Assembly: GCA_905221605.1 (NCBI GenBank)
Contig: CAJNDS010002098.1
Location: 153,874-217,873, forward strand
Length of the DNA: 64,000 bases
From: Symbiodinium natans
Taxonomy: Eukaryota; Sar; Dinophyceae; Suessiales; Symbiodiniaceae
Direction: 5' to 3'
The stretch itself is not shown here. Within the stretch, counting starts at the first letter, position 1. The text below holds more notes on this DNA, generated by a model. The model searched no databases. It had not been told where the DNA came from and worked only from the letters and a program-made list of their open reading frames with translations.

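Noticed and set aside
62739..62781. Minus-strand LRQFADISR as the exon before AAFLGG
   Set aside because: It fits phase, but 62821-62861 (VKKVAMFA) matches the family better and links in phase to exon 3.
1..64000. CRISPR arrays, rRNA, tRNA genes, bacterial operons
   Set aside because: No regularly spaced repeat-spacer pattern, no rRNA or cloverleaf sequence seen; the only tRNA-like piece is the 12-base primer site.

Overview
The window looks like nuclear DNA of a dinoflagellate (inference). The signs are hundreds of CCCTAAA/TTTAGGG telomere-type heptamers scattered through non-coding DNA, recognisable genes that all lie on the minus strand, coding DNA cut into exons of 16 to 101 bases, and introns that mostly begin with GC or GA instead of GT. 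A sequence close to the dinoflagellate spliced leader also occurs in a retroelement.

The main content is one gene read right to left across the whole window: the ubiquitin-activating enzyme E1 (UBA1). I placed 26 consecutive exons by joining minus-strand peptides so that reading phase and family motifs agree at every junction. Twelve lie at 64.0-59.2 kb (from a point before the second adenylation domain through its nucleotide-binding motifs) and fourteen at 8.6-0.02 kb (rest of the adenylation fold, the catalytic cysteine, and on towards the C-terminal ubiquitin-fold domain). No single open reading frame reveals the gene. The N-terminal part lies beyond position 64000 and the last part beyond position 1.

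The two exon groups are separated by one apparent intron of 50,580 bases (8639-59218). It contains: an 11.8-kb complex of nested tandem and inverted repeats with an assembly gap (11.35-23.1 kb); a J-domain gene fragment in three exons (30.8-31.8 kb); a TTGC minisatellite (34.3-35.6 kb); a ParB/sulfiredoxin-like fragment (37.2-37.9 kb); a 270-base CCCTAAAA array (38 kb); a 1-kb unidentified coding segment (39-40 kb); a complete LTR retroelement (41.2-51.4 kb); palindrome-rich AT DNA (52.6-54.5 kb); and possible small nested exons (56.2 and 57.7-58.3 kb).

The LTR element has 287-bp LTRs differing at one base, a 5-bp target duplication, a half-tRNA-type primer site and a polypurine tract. Its ~3,000 codons encode WW, S1-like, MLLE (poly(A)-binding-protein C-terminal) and six CCCH zinc-finger modules plus a LINE-type RNase H. 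I found no reverse transcriptase, integrase or protease. Short foldback elements sit exactly at several splice sites, which suggests that introns here arise from, or are remodelled by, introner-like insertions.
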